Below are positions 52,721-61,933 of a stretch of DNA of 64,000 bases, piece by piece (position 1 is the stretch's first letter; each line of letters starts with the position of its first letter). The position numbers and the translations under genes are program-made. Below the pieces are notes generated by a model. It did no database searches. It saw only the letters and a program-made list of their open reading frames with translations, and was not told the origin of the DNA. Source of the stretch: Putridiphycobacter sp045107045 (GTDB lineage: Bacteria; Bacteroidota; Bacteroidia; Flavobacteriales_D; Crocinitomicaceae). The stretch covers positions 70,916 to 134,915 of the forward strand of contig JBGCFR010000017.1 in the NCBI GenBank assembly GCA_045107045.1. The letters are read 5' to 3'.

Positions 52721-54184
52721 ATGAAAATAACAACCATCAAAACAATAGGCGATTTAAAAAAAGCAAATTATCAAAGCAAATCGATTAAAGATGAATTAAG
52801 AGATAACTTAAGAGATAAATTACAATCAGATACACCAACATTTGAAGGCGTCCATGGGTTTGAAAATTCAGTAATTCCAGAGCTAGAAAGAGCTATTTTA
52901 TCTCGTCACAATATTAATTTATTGGGACTTAGGGGGCAAGCTAAAACAAGATTGGCTCGTAAAATGATTGAATTGCTGGATGAAAATGTACCTACTGTTG
53001 AAGGTTCTGAAATAAATGATGACCCGTTTAACCCAATTTCAAGATATGCAGTTGATTTAATTAAGGAGAAAGGAGAAGAAACTCCAATCTCATGGTTAAA
53101 TAGAAACGATCGTTTTTTCGAAAAACTGGCCACACCAGATGTCACAGTGGCTGATATTATTGGTGACATTGACCCAATTAAAGCAGCTAATTTGAAATTG
53201 AGCTATGCTCATGATCGAGTGATTCACTTTGGGATGATTCCACGAGCAAACCGTTGTATTTTTGTAATCAACGAATTACCTGATTTACAAGCAAGAATTC
53301 AAGTGGCATTATTTAACATCTTACAAGAAGGTGACATTCAAATTCGTGGCTTTAAAGTAAGAATGAAATTAGATATGCAATTTGTATTTACGGCTAATCC
53401 TGAAGATTACACAAACAGAGGAAGCATAGTTACACCTTTGAAAGACAGAATTGGGTCGCAAATATTAACGCACTATCCTGATAGTATAGATATTGCGAGA
53501 ACGATTACAGAGCAAGAAGCTAAATTTGATTCCACTCAAAGTGAAGGCATTTATGTACCAAGTTTGGCAAAAGATTTATTAGAACAGATTAGCTTTGAGG
53601 CAAGGGATAGTGAATACATTGATGCTAAAAGTGGGGTAAGTGCAAGAATGAGTATTACTGCTTACGAAAACCTGTTTAGTTCAGCCGAGCGTCGAGCTTT
53701 ATTGCAAGGTGATAAAAAAACAACCATTCGTTTGAGTGATTTTGTTGGTGTCATACCATCTATTACTGGAAAAGTAGAATTAGTATATGAAGGTGAGCAA
53801 GAAGGGGCAGAAAATGTTGCTATGTTCCTGATTGGAGATGCCATTAAATCATTATTTTTAAAGTATTTTCCAGAAGTAAAAAAATTGGAAAAAGAAGGTG
53901 AGCGCACACCATATACTGCGCTTCAAGAATGGTTTTTTACTGAATCAGGTTTCCAATTATTAAATGATATATCTGATGGAGAGTATACCGCTACTTTGGA
54001 TATTGTTGCACCATTGAATGATCTACTTAAAGAATATGTGCCTCAATTATCGAAAGAAGACTATAGCTTTTGGAAAGAATTTATTTTGTGGGCATTAGTT
54101 GAATTTAAAAAACTAAGTAAAGATAGTGTAGCTGACGGCTATCAGTTTAAAGATCCTTATAGTAATTTTATTAAAAATTTATAG
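52721..54184 (+). CDS. MoxR/ChlI-like AAA+ ATPase
   Basis: This is a 487-residue cytoplasmic AAA+ protein. The P-loop near residue 66 reads LLGLRGQAKTRLARKM, with Ala where the usual Walker A has Gly before Lys-Thr. The Walker B-like segment is RCIFVINELPDLQARIQVALFN and sensor 1 is FVFTANPEDYTNRG. The C-terminal lid carries SGVSARMSITAYENL, the sensor-2 type Arg region of magnesium-chelatase-like ATPases. It forms a two-gene unit with the VWA gene. The substrate is unknown. Confidence 0.85.
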   Translation: MKITTIKTIGDLKKANYQSKSIKDELRDNLRDKLQSDTPTFEGVHGFENSVIPELERAILSRHNINLLGLRGQAKTRLARKMIELLDENVPTVEGSEINDDPFNPISRYAVDLIKEKGEETPISWLNRNDRFFEKLATPDVTVADIIGDIDPIKAANLKLSYAHDRVIHFGMIPRANRCIFVINELPDLQARIQVALFNILQEGDIQIRGFKVRMKLDMQFVFTANPEDYTNRGSIVTPLKDRIGSQILTHYPDSIDIARTITEQEAKFDSTQSEGIYVPSLAKDLLEQISFEARDSEYIDAKSGVSARMSITAYENLFSSAERRALLQGDKKTTIRLSDFVGVIPSITGKVELVYEGEQEGAENVAMFLIGDAIKSLFLKYFPEVKKLEKEGERTPYTALQEWFFTESGFQLLNDISDGEYTATLDIVAPLNDLLKEYVPQLSKEDYSFWKEFILWALVEFKKLSKDSVADGYQFKDPYSNFIKNL

Positions 54185-54380
54185 CAATCTATTAATCTAT
54201 TGGTTTGAAAATTTAGGCTTTTATACTGCTAAATTGAAGCTATTTTTAATATTTTTCTAAAATTTTCAGTTCACTAACTGTCTTTATGGTTAGTAATTTC
54301 GTTAGGATAATAGTAGCTCGATAATATAGACTTGCTTAGTTAATCTGAGACTACAAAAATTTTATAATGTTTACTATTGA

Positions 54381-55220
54381 ATGGACCTAGGTCAAAATAC
54401 TCATATAACTGAAAGTGATGATAAATTAAATGCACCAATTAAGGTGTTAAAAATCAATCCCAAATCAGTTTATACAACTGAGGAGGCACATAGACATAAT
54501 TACAACGAAATATTTTTTTTCAAAAACGGAGGAGGTAAACATTTAATTGATTTTGTCACTTATCCAATTAAAGCCAATAGTGTTTATGCTGTTGTGGCCA
54601 ATAAGGTTCATTTTGTTAACCGAGCAATAGAATCGTTTGGTTATGTTCTTATGATTAAGAATGATTTTTTTCAGCATGAGATTCTAAAGACAAACTATGC
54701 GTTTTTAGTTGAGTGTGAGGAGATAAATCTAAAACCAGAAGCCTTTGATGAACAACTGGAGCTAGTAAAGGAAATGGAATTTGAGTTAAACTCTAATAAT
54801 TTAAATAAAGCTGATATTGTGGTGGCTCTAGTACATTTAATGTTGCTAAAATTAAAGAGGAGTGTGCAAGCAAATCAGCATCAATTAGCAGAAAACAGCC
54901 TCTATAAGTCATTTTATACCTTAATGGAAAATCATTTTATTGAAGAAAGAGCTACACATTTTTATGCAGATCAATTAAAATTAAGTTCATCTGTTTTAAA
55001 TCGAGAACTCAAAAAAGCAACTGGTAAAACTGCAAATAAACTTATTCAAAAGCGACTTTTACTTGAAGCAAAACGGTTACTTTTCCATTCGGACTTAAGT
55101 GTAAAGGAAATCGGGGTGACTCTAAATTTCACCGATTCAGCACACTTTTCTAACTTTTTTACTAAGTTGGTTAATTCTTCTCCCTCTGTTTATCGAAAAA
55201 ATGTAAAAATGTACAAGTAA
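54381..55220 (+). CDS. AraC family transcriptional regulator
   Basis: This is a 279-residue protein. The N-terminal ~150 residues are a cupin-like sensing domain (HRHNYNEIFFFKNGGGKHLIDF, YAVVANKVHFV). The C-terminal ~95 residues are the double HTH of AraC/XylS (FYADQLKLSSSVLNRELKKATGKT, then KEIGVTLNFTDSAHFSNFFTK and SPSVYRK). It probably controls a nearby operon; the Ycf48-like pair starting at 55310 is the closest candidate. The ligand is unknown. Confidence 0.92.
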   Translation: MDLGQNTHITESDDKLNAPIKVLKINPKSVYTTEEAHRHNYNEIFFFKNGGGKHLIDFVTYPIKANSVYAVVANKVHFVNRAIESFGYVLMIKNDFFQHEILKTNYAFLVECEEINLKPEAFDEQLELVKEMEFELNSNNLNKADIVVALVHLMLLKLKRSVQANQHQLAENSLYKSFYTLMENHFIEERATHFYADQLKLSSSVLNRELKKATGKTANKLIQKRLLLEAKRLLFHSDLSVKEIGVTLNFTDSAHFSNFFTKLVNSSPSVYRKNVKMYK

Positions 55221-55259
55221 TTGCAAAAAATATACATCAATTTAAGTTGATGATCACAG

Positions 55260-55267
55260 TATCTTTG
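55260..55267 (+). promoter_or_regulatory. -7 promoter element for the Ycf48-like pair
   Basis: TATCTTTG is a perfect TAnnTTTG match, 42 nt before ATG 55310. Confidence 0.55.
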
Positions 55268-55309
55268 CCATGAAGACAGTTTCTCTTACTCTCTTAATAT
55301 ATAAATAGC

Positions 55310-56548
55310 ATGGTAAAAAAAATTCTATTATTTCTTTGTATAATGCCATTTGTATTAAGTGCACAATGGTTTCCAAATTACATACATTCTGATAATGAGT
55401 CTGATTTTTATGTTATTAATGCTGATACAATAGTTTCTATAACAGGAGGTGGAGGAAGGGTTTATCACAGCTATGATGGTGGAAACTCCTGGTTGCCGTA
55501 CCAAACAATATTTAATGGGAGTTGGTTTACAGATATTGATTTCCCAAGTTCAAATGTAGGTTATGCATGTGGTGGAACGGCGTTTGGACCGTATAGCAAT
55601 GTGATCATAAAAACAGAAGATTCGGGTCTTACTTGGGACTCATTAACTGCAAATAATTTTTCGGGGATGTCGCTCACAAATATTGCATTTGTTGATAATG
55701 AAGTTGGGCTTGTAAGTGGCGAAGTTGGCCTAATGCTAAGGACCACAGATGGTGGGGCTAGTTTTCAATCATTTTCACTGCCAAATAATGAGACAGTATC
55801 TTCAATCAAAGTTATTCAAGATTCAGTTTTTTTAGTTGGCGCATCAAAATCTATAGGTGTTGATTCTTTGGAATTTTTAATTTATAAATCTCTTGATCTT
55901 GGAAATTCTTGGCAAGCGAAATGGTCAACAGTTTTAGGCTCCGTTAATGGTATTTATCATAAAGCAGTAAATGATTTTATGTTCGTTAATGACCAAGATG
56001 GTTTTGCAGTTGGTGGAAATGGTTTATTCCTTAGTACAGCAGATGGAGGTGAAAATTGGACTGAAAATTATATCAGCCCATATACTAATCTTTCGACCAT
56101 CTATGCTCAATCCAACAATAAACTATTTACAAATATTGCGGGAGGTATATTTCTATCTGAAAATGGTGGAAATAGTTGGCAGCCACAAAACATAATTCTT
56201 CCTGCAATTGTTTCCAAGGTTGTTTTTGCGAATGATAGTATTGGTTATTTATTGGCAGGTAATAATATGTATAAGACAGTAAATGGTGGAGTATTTTTAA
56301 AAGTATCGGAATTGACTGATAAAAAATTTGAAATTTATCCCAACCCTACAAATAACAGCTTGAATATTAAAGTTGAAGGTAATATTGATATACGTAAGAT
56401 TCAACTTTATAGTGCAAATGGAAAACTAATTAAAGAATTTAAAACTAATAAACTGAATTTAGATGTGTCTCAGGTTGTTTCGGGAAATTATTTTTTAACT
56501 CTCACAATTGAAAACAGAGTGTATACAAAGCAAATAGTTATTAATTAA
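55310..56548 (+). CDS. Ycf48-like/BNR-repeat protein with T9SS type A sorting domain
   Basis: This is a 412-residue secreted protein. The signal peptide is MVKKILLFLCIMPFVLSAQ. The body is a propeller-like array with Asp-box motifs (YDGGNSWL, TEDSGLTW, TTDGGASF, TADGGENWT, SENGGNSW) alternating with segments such as VDNEVGLVSGEVG, as in Ycf48/BNR proteins. The last ~75 residues (FEIYPNPTNNSLNIKVEG, QLYSANGKLIKEF, SGNYFLTLTIENRVYTKQIVI) are the T9SS type A sorting domain. The next gene is a paralogue 7 bp downstream. A surface or secreted role is expected; the target is unknown. Confidence 0.9.
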   Translation: MVKKILLFLCIMPFVLSAQWFPNYIHSDNESDFYVINADTIVSITGGGGRVYHSYDGGNSWLPYQTIFNGSWFTDIDFPSSNVGYACGGTAFGPYSNVIIKTEDSGLTWDSLTANNFSGMSLTNIAFVDNEVGLVSGEVGLMLRTTDGGASFQSFSLPNNETVSSIKVIQDSVFLVGASKSIGVDSLEFLIYKSLDLGNSWQAKWSTVLGSVNGIYHKAVNDFMFVNDQDGFAVGGNGLFLSTADGGENWTENYISPYTNLSTIYAQSNNKLFTNIAGGIFLSENGGNSWQPQNIILPAIVSKVVFANDSIGYLLAGNNMYKTVNGGVFLKVSELTDKKFEIYPNPTNNSLNIKVEGNIDIRKIQLYSANGKLIKEFKTNKLNLDVSQVVSGNYFLTLTIENRVYTKQIVIN

Positions 56549-56555
56549 GAGGAAT

Positions 56556-57797
56556 ATGAAAAGTAATAAATTTAGTTTTTTTGCAGTGGCAATTTTGTTT
56601 TTTAGTATTTCCTTTTGTACTACTTCGTGGACACAGTGGAATTTAGCCGATACTACGTTTCAATCCGCCAGTGAAGTAGCATTTCCTCATGTAAATGCCG
56701 CCTATTTAACAACTGATATGGGTATACTGTATAAAAGTGTAGATAGAGGTGTAACATGGGGTGAATGCCATAGCTTTGGTGTATTTTCTAGCTTACGATC
56801 ACCAAGGTTTATTAGTAAGGATACAGGATTTGTATCAGCAAATTACGGTATCCAGAGAACTTTTGATGGAGGGCAAACATGGACAAATGTGGTAATGGGA
56901 AGTTTCTATACACCATCTAGTTTTAGCGTAAACGAGCAAGCAATTGTGATTGCATTTCAAAACTTTACAAATGATACCATGTATGTTAAAAAATCAACTG
57001 ATTATGGAACAACATTCGTTACAATGATGGCAAAGTATAATCCAAATCTTTCTGGTTTTTCAGTTACTTTTATTAATGATATGATAGGATTTGTAATTAA
57101 TTCAAGCGAATTGTCAGAGTTTTATAAAACAACCGATGGAGGGAGTAGTTTTGATACAATTCAAATATTGAATGGTCCAATTTCTCTTGAAGAAAAATTT
57201 TTATTTCATGATGAGCAAAACGGCTATTTATATGGTGGTATGGGTAGCCAGGCAAATGCTACAAGAACCTGGAATGGTGGTACTTCGTTTTTCGATTTAG
57301 GTTTTGATGGGTTTAATGTGCTTCCAGTAATCGATTTGACATTTAATACAGGGAAACTATATGGAACAACTCTATATGGTAAAATATACACTTCCTTAAA
57401 CAATGGGCAATTTTGGACAGAACAAACAACTCCGGTCGCAAATGAAGTAACTTCAATTTCTTTTGCGAATGAATTTGATGGAATAGCGGTTAGTAGAAAT
57501 CAAATTATTTATACTAATAATGGTGGAGGAACTCTAGGTATTGACAAGTCTCAAAATCCTCAAATGATAATATATCCGAATCCTGCAAATAATAAAATTG
57601 AAATTCAATCCCAATTTAGTTACACTGATAACGCAGAGCTTATTATTTATAATGTTTCAGGGAAAATTGTAATGCATTTGCCATTTCAAAATAAGGTCAA
57701 TATTGAATCATTAGGAACAGGTGTTTACATAGTGTTGATTAAAAGAAACGGATCAATTGTTGCGAGAGAAAAACTAATCATTGATTCTAGTCATTAG
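56556..57797 (+). CDS. second Ycf48-like protein with T9SS type A sorting domain
   Basis: This is a 413-residue paralogue of the preceding protein with the same plan. It has a signal peptide (FAVAILFFSISFCTTSW), repeated Asp-box-like motifs (VDRGVTWGE, FDGGQTWTN, TTDGGSSFD, LNNGQFWTE) and a C-terminal type A sorting domain (MIIYPNPANNKIEIQSQF, IIYNVSGKIVMHL, TGVYIVLIKRNGSIVAREKL). The two proteins are near equal in length but clearly diverged. The genes are 7 bp apart and form one operon. The function is unknown. Confidence 0.9.
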   Translation: MKSNKFSFFAVAILFFSISFCTTSWTQWNLADTTFQSASEVAFPHVNAAYLTTDMGILYKSVDRGVTWGECHSFGVFSSLRSPRFISKDTGFVSANYGIQRTFDGGQTWTNVVMGSFYTPSSFSVNEQAIVIAFQNFTNDTMYVKKSTDYGTTFVTMMAKYNPNLSGFSVTFINDMIGFVINSSELSEFYKTTDGGSSFDTIQILNGPISLEEKFLFHDEQNGYLYGGMGSQANATRTWNGGTSFFDLGFDGFNVLPVIDLTFNTGKLYGTTLYGKIYTSLNNGQFWTEQTTPVANEVTSISFANEFDGIAVSRNQIIYTNNGGGTLGIDKSQNPQMIIYPNPANNKIEIQSQFSYTDNAELIIYNVSGKIVMHLPFQNKVNIESLGTGVYIVLIKRNGSIVAREKLIIDSSH

Positions 57798-57831
57798 ATT
57801 CGAATTAAAAATATTTATTTAATAGCCTTAA

Positions 57832-60800
57832 TTATTTTAGAATAACAATAGGGAAGTCTTGTCCAAAGCTATAACTAGTTGGGTATTGAGCAGAGCCATG
57901 ATATTTTTCTGATAATTCAGGAACACGCTCTTCAACGTAAGTTTTCATTTCGTTAATAGTAATTTTATTGTCTTGCGTGCTGTTATTAAATGCTTTTACA
58001 TCACCTTCTAATACCTCTAATAGGGCATAGGTGAATAAACCATGCTTAAGGTCGCCTGACTCATTAGCATATTCAACATCTTGTGAAGCTGTTAAGAAGA
58101 AAGTGCCTGTATTTCTAGCCAATTGAGCAATGGCCTTTTCTCTACTGTCCGCGCCTCTACTAGCAAGAACATTTAAGGCACCGCCCGAGTGGCAGGCATC
58201 TAGAACGAATAATTGTTTTTGAGCTGATATTTTTTTGGATAAATTTAATAATTCTGTGGCCGATATACCTTCCTGTATTAAAATGCTTTCCCCAAAAAAA
58301 CTAGTCACATTATGTGCCATAATATAAAAATCGGATTGAGCAGATTCAGATCCAATACTCATAGCTCCATGACCAGCATAATAGAATACAAATACATCCT
58401 CAGGGCCTATTTTTTCTATTATTTCGTTAAAAACTATCTGAATTTCCGCCTTGGTAGCTCTGTTGTCTTCTAGCGAATAAGCATTAATTTTATTGAATAG
58501 TGAAGTGCCTCCTTTTGAGATTGACTTTGAAAAATCTTGGGCATCTTTTACAGCATAACTTAAATTGTAATTACTGTTTTTGTAACTGTTAATACCAATA
58601 GATAAAATATAAAGTTCGGTTTTAGATGCTTCACCGTCAAATTTAACTTGTATAGTAATTGGATCAGATTCTACCTCTTTTTTACTGGTTGCTACTGCCT
58701 TTAAATTATTAATACCATCTACTAACTCTACTTCAAATGTTCTAGCGTACTCTTTGGTGCCTCTAAATATTAGATCTTTTTCTTTACTTTCGGTGTCAAT
58801 CAGTTTTCCATTATTATAAATTTTGATTTCTGATATGTCATCTCCATTTTCAATAATAGCCACATCAATAGCAAATTTTTGTGATTTACTTATCACGGTT
58901 GAATCATTTTTAATAATAGCAGTTCGGACTTTACTATTTGGAATTTGAAATGCCAATTCTGGTCGGTTACTAATAAGTGATTTAAAATTACTGCCAGTAT
59001 CATTTAATTTTTCACCATTCATTACAGCCTTCGCTAAGCCTGGGGTGTAGAATTTATCGAATAGAGATTCGATTCTAACGACTTCCATTCCGCTGACATA
59101 ATTGACTAGTTTTAATGCTGCTTTCGAACCATCAAAATGCCCGGTAGGGGTAGTTACTAACCAGTCGTTTCTATTAATTTGCATATACGTGTAGAGCTGT
59201 TCTTTGGTATGGTAATCCCAAACAATAACTTCTCCTTTTGCACCTCTACTAATCATCAATTTTCCGTCACTTGTAATTTTAATATCTGTTACTGCGCTGA
59301 TATGGCCGCTTAATTGCGATTCTAATTGGCCGGTTTTAATATTCCAAAATTTAATTTTTCTATCACCATCACCAGAAATAATTTGCTGTTGATCTTTTGA
59401 AAAATTAATGGCATATACCGGTGCACCTCTGTCATTAAATTTTGCCAATTGCATACCAGTTAAAGTATGCCAGAGTTTTATTTTTCCATCCCAACTCGAA
59501 GTCAAAAGATTTTCTCCATTATCAGAAAAAACAATTCCAGAAATTGGCTCAGAATGTCCGATTAATGTTCTGAATTTAGTTTTCGTATCTCCTTCCCACA
59601 AATCAATATTCTTATTTAAGTCGCCTGATAATATATACAAGTCATTTGGGGAGTATTTTACATTATATGGAGCATCCTTGTCTAATTCTATATAGGAAAT
59701 CCACTTTTCATTTTTAATATCCCAAGTACGAATTGTACCGTCCCAACTACCAGAAACTAATATATTTGGATCATTGGAAAATTGTAGATCAAAAATTAAA
59801 GCTTGATGCCCTCGTAAGGTATGTTTTAGTTCATATTTTTCAGTATCATAAATTCTAATCGCTCTATCTCCACCAGCAATAGCAAGCCACTTTCCATTCT
59901 TACTATAGTCTTGACAAAGGTTGGCTTTAGAAGCATCACTTAAGGTGCGGATTCGTTTACCGGTTTCAATATTAAGTATGGTGGCAGATGAGTCTATTTT
60001 ACCAAGGGCTATTTCCTTATTGTTAGGGTGGATTGAGAGACTTGTTTTAAAAGAAATGTACTGTAAAATACTTAAATCAATCCAAACTGAATAGTCGAAC
60101 TTCAGTCCGTCCGATTTACCTTTATTTAAATATCCACTGTAGTTTCTTAAAACTTTTTTTCTACTTAATGACCATAAATCGGCACTCTGATTTTTACCTG
60201 GTGTTACAAATAGGTCATTTCGCAAATTAATATCATAATAACCTAAATTCTTATTGTTAACTGACCAAGTTTCTTTTCCAGAAGCTATATCGTAGCGTTT
60301 TAGCATTTTTCCATAACTCAAAAGAATATATCTATTATCTCGACTAATTAATAGACTATTTACAGACTGTTCTGGAGTTGTGAATGTCTGAATGATTTTT
60401 CCAGTTTTAATATTCCACAATTGACCCGTTCCTTTATTTGAGGTGGTAAAAACAGATTTTGAATCGTCAGCAATACACACCTGGGTTTTGCAGCCGTCAC
60501 AATCAAAATCGGGATGTGTTTTTACAGAGTGCAAGGAGTCGCCAGTTTCGGCATCAAATACAGTAGCAAATAGTTTTGAAGAACCTATTACAATATATTT
60601 CCCATCATTGCTAAAATTTAAAGTGTGCGCTTTGTCAAAAGGCATTTTAAACAATGTATCACCTGTCAATATATTTACACATGCTACCTTATTGTAACTC
60701 AGTTTTGTGAGGAGTTTTAAACCGTCAAAACTAACGATTTGTCTATCGTTATAGGCGGCGTAATCTTTTTTGTAATAGCCAATTAATTCTCCCGTATTTG

Positions 60801-61245
60801 TACTCCAGACTGAAAAATACTGTCTTTTATCAAAAATCAGGATCTTACTTCCATCTCCGTTAAAATAGGCATTAGTAATATCGTATTTAGTATGATGAAA
60901 TGTATGGATTATATCTCCAGTTTCAACATGCGTTAGTTTAACTGTATTGTCGTTTGAACATGATAAAATGCTTTTACCATCATGGCTAAAATGAAGAGCG
61001 GTTATGCTTTTGACATGGTGGTGAAGTATTCGAATTTCTTTACCAGTTCTTGCTTCCCAAATAATGATTGAACGATCAATACTTCCTGTTGCAATATATT
61101 TTTCGTATGGAGAAATGTCACTCGCAGTAATGACTTTTGAATGCCCCATTTGTACAATGGCTTCAATCTTTGATGGATTTGTGTCTTGCGCTGCAGTTTG
61201 CAGACTAGCGAGTAAAATGATTAAAAATGTGAGTAATCGGGGCAT
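57832..61245 (-). CDS. exported WD40-repeat protein with C-terminal caspase domain
   Basis: This is a 1137-residue protein. The N-terminus MPRLLTFLIILLASLQTAAQ looks like a signal peptide. About ten or more WD40 repeats span residues ~30-690 (YIATGSIDRSIIIWEARTGK, ILVSGSWDGTIRTWDIKN, LLTSSWDGKIKLWHTLTG). A linker and an Ig-like strand domain follow (about 770-880). The C-terminal ~250 residues are a C14 caspase/metacaspase-like protease: LYILSIGINSY, FVFYYAGHG with His959 and QLFVLDACHSGG with Cys1018. It is expected to cleave proteins outside the cytoplasm. The substrate is unknown. The gene stands after yqeY with a hairpin between them. Confidence 0.9.
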   Translation of the reverse strand: MPRLLTFLIILLASLQTAAQDTNPSKIEAIVQMGHSKVITASDISPYEKYIATGSIDRSIIIWEARTGKEIRILHHHVKSITALHFSHDGKSILSCSNDNTVKLTHVETGDIIHTFHHTKYDITNAYFNGDGSKILIFDKRQYFSVWSTNTGELIGYYKKDYAAYNDRQIVSFDGLKLLTKLSYNKVACVNILTGDTLFKMPFDKAHTLNFSNDGKYIVIGSSKLFATVFDAETGDSLHSVKTHPDFDCDGCKTQVCIADDSKSVFTTSNKGTGQLWNIKTGKIIQTFTTPEQSVNSLLISRDNRYILLSYGKMLKRYDIASGKETWSVNNKNLGYYDINLRNDLFVTPGKNQSADLWSLSRKKVLRNYSGYLNKGKSDGLKFDYSVWIDLSILQYISFKTSLSIHPNNKEIALGKIDSSATILNIETGKRIRTLSDASKANLCQDYSKNGKWLAIAGGDRAIRIYDTEKYELKHTLRGHQALIFDLQFSNDPNILVSGSWDGTIRTWDIKNEKWISYIELDKDAPYNVKYSPNDLYILSGDLNKNIDLWEGDTKTKFRTLIGHSEPISGIVFSDNGENLLTSSWDGKIKLWHTLTGMQLAKFNDRGAPVYAINFSKDQQQIISGDGDRKIKFWNIKTGQLESQLSGHISAVTDIKITSDGKLMISRGAKGEVIVWDYHTKEQLYTYMQINRNDWLVTTPTGHFDGSKAALKLVNYVSGMEVVRIESLFDKFYTPGLAKAVMNGEKLNDTGSNFKSLISNRPELAFQIPNSKVRTAIIKNDSTVISKSQKFAIDVAIIENGDDISEIKIYNNGKLIDTESKEKDLIFRGTKEYARTFEVELVDGINNLKAVATSKKEVESDPITIQVKFDGEASKTELYILSIGINSYKNSNYNLSYAVKDAQDFSKSISKGGTSLFNKINAYSLEDNRATKAEIQIVFNEIIEKIGPEDVFVFYYAGHGAMSIGSESAQSDFYIMAHNVTSFFGESILIQEGISATELLNLSKKISAQKQLFVLDACHSGGALNVLASRGADSREKAIAQLARNTGTFFLTASQDVEYANESGDLKHGLFTYALLEVLEGDVKAFNNSTQDNKITINEMKTYVEERVPELSEKYHGSAQYPTSYSFGQDFPIVILK

Positions 61246-61274
61246 TTTTGAGAGCTTATCCTATAAATATAAGA

Positions 61275-61301
61275 AAACCATCCGTCACAAACAGATGGTT
61301 T
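61275..61301 (-). terminator. hairpin between yqeY and the WD40-caspase gene
   Basis: AAACCATC (61275-61282) pairs with GATGGTTT (61294-61301). On the minus strand a T-run follows. It probably ends the yqeY transcript. Confidence 0.6.
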
Positions 61302-61327
61302 CAATATTTTTAATTAATAAATTACTT

Positions 61328-61777
61328 TTACTTATTTAGTAATTCTTTAACTATAGTTGAAATCATTTTACCATCAGCCTTGCCATTTAATTGTCCCATA
61401 ATTGGTCCCATTACCTTGCCCATGTCTTGTGGCCCTGAAGCTCCCATTTGAGATAGTTTTTCTGAAACAAATGTTCGTACTTCATCTTCGGTCATTAATT
61501 TAGGCATGTAGGCTTCAATTACTTTGGCTTCAAACAATTCATCTTCTGCTAAATCTTCTCGGCCTTCTTTCACATATAAATCATAAGTGTCCATGCGTTG
61601 TTTGTATAGCTTCATTACAATTTTGCCTGCCGTTTCATCACTCACTTCTGAACCTGTACCGCTGGTTGCCTCCAATAAAATCTTAGATTTTACGTCACGC
61701 AAAGCAGTTAATGTTTTAGAATCACGGGCCTTCATGGCCGTTTTAATATCGTTATTGATTTGGTCTGTTAAGCTCAT
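61328..61777 (-). CDS. yqeY: GatB/YqeY domain protein
   Basis: This 149-residue protein is a stand-alone YqeY. SLTDQINNDIKTAMKARDSK leads into LTALRDVKSKILL, and later AYMPKLMTEDEVR and MGKVMGPIMGQLNGKADGKM are typical. It resembles the tRNA-binding tail of GatB. The role in the cell is not settled. A TACCTTTG element upstream (61795-61802) supports a separate promoter. In many Bacteroidota this gene sits next to ftsZ; here it is about 15.5 kb away. Confidence 0.93.
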   Translation of the reverse strand: MSLTDQINNDIKTAMKARDSKTLTALRDVKSKILLEATSGTGSEVSDETAGKIVMKLYKQRMDTYDLYVKEGREDLAEDELFEAKVIEAYMPKLMTEDEVRTFVSEKLSQMGASGPQDMGKVMGPIMGQLNGKADGKMISTIVKELLNK

Positions 61778-61794
61778 TTTTGTATTATTTGTTG

Positions 61795-61802
61795 CAAAGG
61801 TA
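61795..61802 (-). promoter_or_regulatory. -7 promoter element for yqeY
   Basis: The minus strand reads TACCTTTG, a perfect TAnnTTTG match, 17 nt upstream of the yqeY ATG. Confidence 0.55.
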
Positions 61803-61933
61803 TGATTTATATTAAAATTGGTAATCTATTTAAATGACTTCACGATATAATTTTTTTCTATAAATTATATTTTCTGAAACGCATACTTTATTGAAAATTT
61901 AGTCGTTATTTTATTGATATTAAATTTTTTAAA

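Noticed and set aside
57832..61245. WD40-caspase gene as part of a phage-defence island
   Set aside because: It has a signal peptide and ordinary neighbours (yqeY, T9SS cargo), with no transposase, toxin or defence gene beside it.
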